64,000 bases of DNA. Source: Polyporus tsugae. Its lineage: Eukaryota > Basidiomycota > Agaricomycetes > Polyporales > Polyporaceae. Location: positions 4,216,001 to 4,280,000 of the forward strand of contig JAHRBS010000004.1 of the NCBI GenBank assembly GCA_024305745.1. Reading direction: 5' to 3'. Positions 59,450 to 64,000 of the stretch are shown one piece after another (the first letter of the stretch is position 1; every line of letters starts with the position of its first letter). The position numbers and the translations under genes were made by a program. The notes beneath the pieces are model-generated. The model was not told the origin of the DNA and ran no database searches. It worked only from the letters and a program-made list of their open reading frames with translations.

Positions 59450-61111
59450 ATGGACGCCGCAATCCTTCTTCAGCTTTCCCACTCTTCTTCCCCCCATCAC
59501 CAGCCCCTTCATTACAACCTCTTCGGTGATCGGGTGGCTGACAGGAATACTCTCGCCGCTCACTCCTCCTTTGTTCGCTCGTCTGCGCCGCGCCAGATGC
59601 CTCAATATACTTCCCAGTTTCTCCCTTCGTCTTTCCGGTCGACATATTCCATGGCCTCCTCGTCTTCAGGATCGGGCTCCTTTGTCGCGGGAGGCAGCCG
59701 AGTGGGGTCCCCTTACGAGGTCTCTGACGCGGAGCTCCACACGCCCGCACCGCAGACCTACCACGCCGAGCAGTACCCTTCCGCTTCGTCGTCCTGGCCC
59801 CAGCAGGTAGACCAGTCACAGCCTCCGCAGTACGCGGCCGACCCTTATACTTCCACCTCCTACGAGCTTGCAGACAATACCGTCATGCACTCTCCTTCGA
59901 AGGCCGAGGACCCTGCCCACATCGAGCCCTACAGTCTCTACCTGCCCTCTTATACAGACCACATTCACGGCTCGAACCCTCTCAACGACCAGCACCCTCC
60001 CCTCGCCGCTTCGTACAACGTCGCCACCGGCCACTTCCAGCCCACCGACTCTACGACGCAACCGCAGATGGGCTACGGCTACGGCAACCACGAGCACCAG
60101 CACCAGCAGAGCGGCGCGCCAGACGTCGCCAATATCTCGCCGTACATGCTCAGCAACGACACCGCTCTGCAGTACACCGACTACCCGGATGGCGACATGC
60201 CGCGCTTCGTGCACCCCGCGCAAGTCTCCCCGCCCTCGCCCTTCGCGCAGCTCCAGGACGTCGGCCCGCAAGGCCAGAGCTGCGACCCGCGCTTCACTGT
60301 GAACCCGATGCACGGGTTCGGGTCGAGCGGCGCGAGCCCGTCGGACTTCACCGACTTCGACCTCGACAGCGGCAGCACGAGCGGCGGCGACTCCCCATCC
60401 CTCGTCGTCTCCGCGCCCATCCCCGTGCCCCCGCCCGGCGCGCGGAAGCGCCAGCGGTCGGTGAGCTTCACGAGCTCGTCTGACGACGAGTACCACGCGT
60501 CGAGCGGTGAGTCGGAGCAGGGCGAAGGGGACGACGACGACTACGTCCAATCGCCCCGCACCCGGAGGCAGCGGCGGCAGCAACAGCAGCACGGCGACTA
60601 CCCCGCGGCAGCGAACTCGCCGTCGACGTCGCCCGGTTCTGAGTCGCTTGGGGGCGGGCGCCGGCTCGCGCCGCCGGTCCCCGTGCCGAACCTTACGAAG
60701 AAGAGCCGCGGGCGGAGGGTGCCCACCGTGCAGCAGGTGGGCGATGGGGGTATGCAAAAGGTGCGTCGCGCTAGTGTCGGTGCTGGGGAGTCATGGCGGC
60801 TAACGCTCTTGCCGCCAGCAGCGCATGTACATGTGCAAGGTCCCGGGGTGTGGGAAGTGCTTCGCGCGCGGTGAGCACCTCAAGCGGCATGTTCGGAGCA
60901 TCCACACGAACGATAAGCGTGAGTGCTTGCTTGCTGCGTGGTCCGCGGTGCGATGTGTGTGCTAACACGACCGTTCTTTCTCTTTCTCTCTCCTGCAGCG
61001 CACAAGTGCCCTTACCCTGGCTGTGGGAAGGACTTCAGCCGCCACGACAACCTCGGGCAGCATATGCGCGTGCACAAGGGCTTTCAGATGCCCAAGAGCG
61101 GCCGTCTCTAA
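59450..61111 (+). CDS. Msn2/4-like C2H2 transcription factor
   Basis: Three exons (59450-60760, 60822-60918, 60999-61111) give 506 residues. The first about 420 residues are low-complexity: Ser/Pro/Gln/Tyr-rich, with acidic patches (GEGDDDDYV) fitting an activation domain, and a basic region near 430 (KKSRGRRVP). Two C-terminal fingers carry the Msn2-type contacts: CKVPGCGKCFARGEHLKRH with VRSIHTNDK, and CPYPGCGKDFSRHDNLGQH. The EHLKRHVRS and DNLxQH pattern is that of yeast Msn2/4 and filamentous Seb1/FlbC-type factors, which bind AGGGG stress elements. Cys spacing is x4 rather than x2. Introns lie just before finger 1 and between the fingers. The protein ends shortly after finger 2. Confidence 0.85.
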
Positions 61112-63235
61112 CGTTGGTGTGCGACCTACGGTATGTGTTGGAGACATTTTCGTTACGACCTTCACGTCTCTCTTCTCTTCTCGCGCATTGTCTCCGGATC
61201 TCTCTCTCGTTTCGCGGGCTTCGGGTCGGTTTATAGACGAGGACGACTGTCCTCTTTACGATGGTTTACGACATGGGATGAAAGGTCACGACCCCCCAAG
61301 TCTCCATGCTTTTCCTTACGCCTCTTTGCACGATCATTATTCCGCTTCGTCTTCCGTTTCGTCGCTAGCTGCTGCTGCCTCTGTTTTCGTTCGCGCTCCG
61401 GATGTGTATGTGTATTTTGCGAGATCCCGGACTCTGCGCCTGTATCACCTGCTGTCCACTGTGTATCGCCTACTGTATCTCTATCTGTATCCGTACCCGT
61501 CCCTCTGTAAGCTATCGTACCTGTATATGACATAACCATCAGCATGATTCTCGTCCATGACTCGATACTTAGGCCGTCCACGTTTGCCCGGCGAACCTCC
61601 ACCCAGAGCTCGGAGTGCGCGTCAGGATGGAGTGGCCCAGTCCGCGTCCTGCCGTAGGTTTGTGGCCGGCGCGGGCAGTCGCCGCCAGCAGGAGGCTTAC
61701 CCGAACGCTGGTCTTGTCCGGCCGTCGCGATCGACAGCTGCCGTGTCGATCAACTCACAGCACACTCCACGGTCCATGGCCAATGGCCCAGATGGCTCCC
61801 AGAGAACCCGCTGCCGCGTATGGCACTGTCCTCGCCACCCGCGCACGACTGCGGCTGGGGAATCAGATGCTTCCCCGTCTATTCTCTCCACTCCGCTTCC
61901 GCTTCCGCAACCAAGATCCATCTCGTCGTGGATCGTCACATCCGCCCCGCCGCTGTGACCGCATGGACTTGGCCTCGGCCCTCGTCGCGCGGATATCGAT
62001 GGCACGGACGTTGCTGCTAGTACTCGAGTCCCGCTGACCATCCAACGTGCAATTCCGTGTTCTCAGTGCGCGGTGGCCGCCTGGTCAGTAGCTAGTGCCA
62101 TGATTTAAATGATGTACTTATAGTACTTGTAGTTGTCGTTCGAAATTCCAAGTCGGTTCTGTTCTATTCCGGTCGTCGCGGAGACCTGCCCTAGCGCAAT
62201 AAAGTTGCGCAGGTCCCGTGTGGAGCCGGCTCGGGACATGCCCGAGTCCCTAGAACTTACGGCCGTCCAGAACGGTCCTAGGCCGTAGTCTGAGTCTGAA
62301 GATCCGGGCCACTGACAAGCCCGGCGTGCACGGCAGCCGTCGACGATGGTGACTTCGCCAAAGCTACTTACTCAGCGTCATGGAAGCCCGAAGGCCCCCA
62401 AACCAAGCCCGAACCAAGCGCACGCACACACAGATCCGCGATGATCGCGGCTGGGAGGGTGGATGGCCGGAAAAGGCGGGTTCTGTGCGATCCGCACTCT
62501 AGAGTCGTCGCTTCTCATCGAACAAGCCTGGAAGTGCGCGTGCGCGCGTTGGTGGTCGCGGCGAATGGTGCACGGCGTGCGCAGCAACGCGGCTGCATGC
62601 TGTGTACGTACACCGGCGTGACCACCATGGTGTGCGAAAGAAGCCGCCGCGTTCGGAAGGGGGCCTCAATGTCAAGGACAATGAATGGGGATCGCCACCC
62701 TGTCGATCGCCCCGCCCCGATCGAGTGGGTGTGGTTCTCAGGCTCTAGGCATTTTTAGACTCGCGCGCTCGCTCGCTCTGCGGGAACCCCAAGAAGGCTA
62801 GACCCGCACGCACTATGTACTTGGGCTGACCGGTATGTCTATAGTGCTTGACATATGACTCCCCGTCAGCTTCATTCTTGTGTCCTGCGCGATTTTGCTA
62901 TGGGCCAAAAGATCTTCGAGAAGGATGATAGTTGCGCATGGAATACTTCGATACATATCTAGTTCAGATAAAGAGCTCTACGCCAAGGGAATGAGCATTC
63001 GTTATTCAGAAAGCGGTTGAGCGTCGATCGCCGGAATAGCACAACTCACGATGGCAGGATGGGCTTGCTGTTGAAAAAGAGTGCAGTAAAGTACAGTGAT
63101 CACTAATGAGATATCCAAGGTCACATGGGCGGAAACAAGAGGTGGCGCGGAGTTCGGGGTCAAGCTCAGCGACACCGGGAAATGAGGCGGGAAGACAAAT
63201 GTCGAAAGACATTCGAGGCTGTGGGTGCCTCGAGG
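61112..63235. other. 2.1 kb intergenic region with a hairpin run
   Basis: No protein gene is supported; overlapping frames near 61557-62041 on both strands lack domains. The main structure is a series of four perfect-stem inverted repeats at 62183-62324, listed separately. Confidence 0.5.
62183..62324. other. Run of four consecutive hairpins, possible structured RNA
   Basis: Four inverted repeats follow one another in 142 nt: (1) GACCT at 62183 and GCGCAA at 62194 pair with TTGCGC at 62205 and AGGTC at 62211, loop TAAAG and a 6 nt bulge; (2) CTCGGG 62230-62235 with CCCGAG 62241-62246, loop of 5; (3) TACGGCC 62258-62264 with GGCCGTA 62281-62287, loop of 16; (4) CCGGGC 62304-62309 with GCCCGG 62319-62324, loop of 9. 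Stems are perfect and GC-rich. It does not match a tRNA or a known RNA family that I recognise; strand is undetermined. Confidence 0.4.
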
Positions 63236-64000
63236 CTACGCATCGTCTGTCATTATTGCGAAGAATTCCTGCTCGTTAATCTCTCCGTCCTGGTCCAGGT
63301 CAAATTCGTCTATCATCGCTTGTCTAGAAGAGAGAGAGCCGCGCATCAGTATAACCGTTCTCGACATGTACTGAACATCATCCATGCAAGGTGACAGCCG
63401 ACAGAACCGGGGTCGGCGCGGCAGGACAAGCTGAACTCGAATGGGCAAAATCAAAATGGATGACCAAGCCGGCGTGGAATTCGGAATGTGGAATTCGGAA
63501 TGGGGAATTCGGAATGGGAAATTTGGAATGGAGATAGGCAAGTGATGTTGTCACGGTACTCACAGCTCTTCGTCCTCGAGACGGTCCCCAATTTCTTTCG
63601 CGACCCGTCGAAGGTTCCTCAGACTGATCTTCCCGGTATTATCGTCGTCAAAGAGTTGGAACGCGCGGCGTATCTCCTCCATTGGATCTCGCGCCAGGAT
63701 GCGTTCGGTCACTGGATGCGCGGAAATGGCGGTTGGTAGGGGAGAAATCACAAGCCACAGGGCGAAATAGCGGTGGCAAAGGATCAGCATTCCATCGGGT
63801 GCGCAACACCGGGGCGCAGCATGGCGGGAGAGGCGTGGCAGCGCCAAGCTACGTCAGGGTGGAAACGGGAGGACGCACTTATTTTGACAAAGTCCTCAAA
63901 CTCCACAAGCCCAGAGCCGGACTTGTCGTGATCGCGGAGAATCTTGAGGACCTCGGCCTTCTTGAGGTCGAAGCCGAGCGCGCGCATGGCGACTTTAAGT
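63236..64000 (-). CDS. Centrin (Cdc31), 5' part cut off by the window edge
   Basis: Three minus-strand exons are visible (63879 to the edge at 64000, 63564-63711, 63236-63323). The frame is open at the edge ([20 protein letters not shown]), so the N-terminal EF-hand lies outside. Visible EF-hands: [28 protein letters not shown] and [13 protein letters not shown]; the sequence [18 protein letters not shown], with the Met codon split by an intron, is typical of centrins. The protein ends MTDDA. Centrin is a calcium-binding protein of the spindle pole body, also found in the nuclear-pore TREX-2 and XPC repair complexes. The last intron carries a 14 bp tandem repeat. Confidence 0.9.
63476..63531 (+). 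repeat. 14 bp tandem repeat, four units, in a centrin intron
   Basis: Units of the form GGAATTCGGAATGG: the first ends in T, the second and third are identical, and the fourth is degenerate. They lie within the intron between the last two centrin exons. Confidence 0.9.

Overview
The window is nuclear DNA of a filamentous basidiomycete, most likely an Agaricomycete (a white-rot or polypore-like fungus). Genes are dense, on both strands, and split by many short GT-AG introns of about 50 to 60 nt. A secreted laccase, a secreted GH20 hexosaminidase, a GH31 alpha-glucosidase and a HET-domain gene sit among housekeeping genes. I rebuilt exon structures by hand from reading frames, splice sites and family knowledge; where I give exon lists, the summed lengths keep the frame.

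0-8.8 kb: a small unknown gene, a homeobox transcription factor, a family-16 protein-lysine methyltransferase, a GON7-like KEOPS subunit, mitochondrial ribosomal protein bL2m, and the RuvB-like helicase RVB2, whose start codon stands alone as a coding exon. 8.8-12.8 kb is accessory in character: a poorly resolved multi-exon gene with three LD..(N/D).AW motifs, and a HET-domain gene broken by one in-frame stop. 13.1-16.3 kb: an SCI1-like RNA-processing-type protein with micro-exons, then ribosomal proteins eL21 and uS4 facing away from each other across a 254 bp shared promoter.

16.8-34 kb: GH20, laccase, ribosomal protein eL28, three conserved genes of unknown function, and the 13-exon GH31 gene. 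These suggest chitin, lignin/phenol and alpha-glucan turnover, but they are not a co-regulated cluster on the evidence here. 35-46 kb: a PIN-like auxin efflux carrier family transporter, the circularly permuted nucleolar GTPase NOG2 (with a GC-AG intron), two unknown genes (one with a possible PD-(D/E)XK fold), and mitochondrial uS15m. 46.5-53 kb: a RhoGEF-PH-FYVE (FGD-type) protein and a two-finger C2H2 protein.

53-64 kb is sparse: about 6.4 kb without a convincing gene lies upstream of an Msn2/4-like C2H2 stress-type transcription factor. A second empty stretch holds a run of four perfect-stem hairpins (62183-62324). The window closes in a centrin (Cdc31) gene cut by the right edge. No tRNA, rRNA, CRISPR array or intact transposon was recognised.
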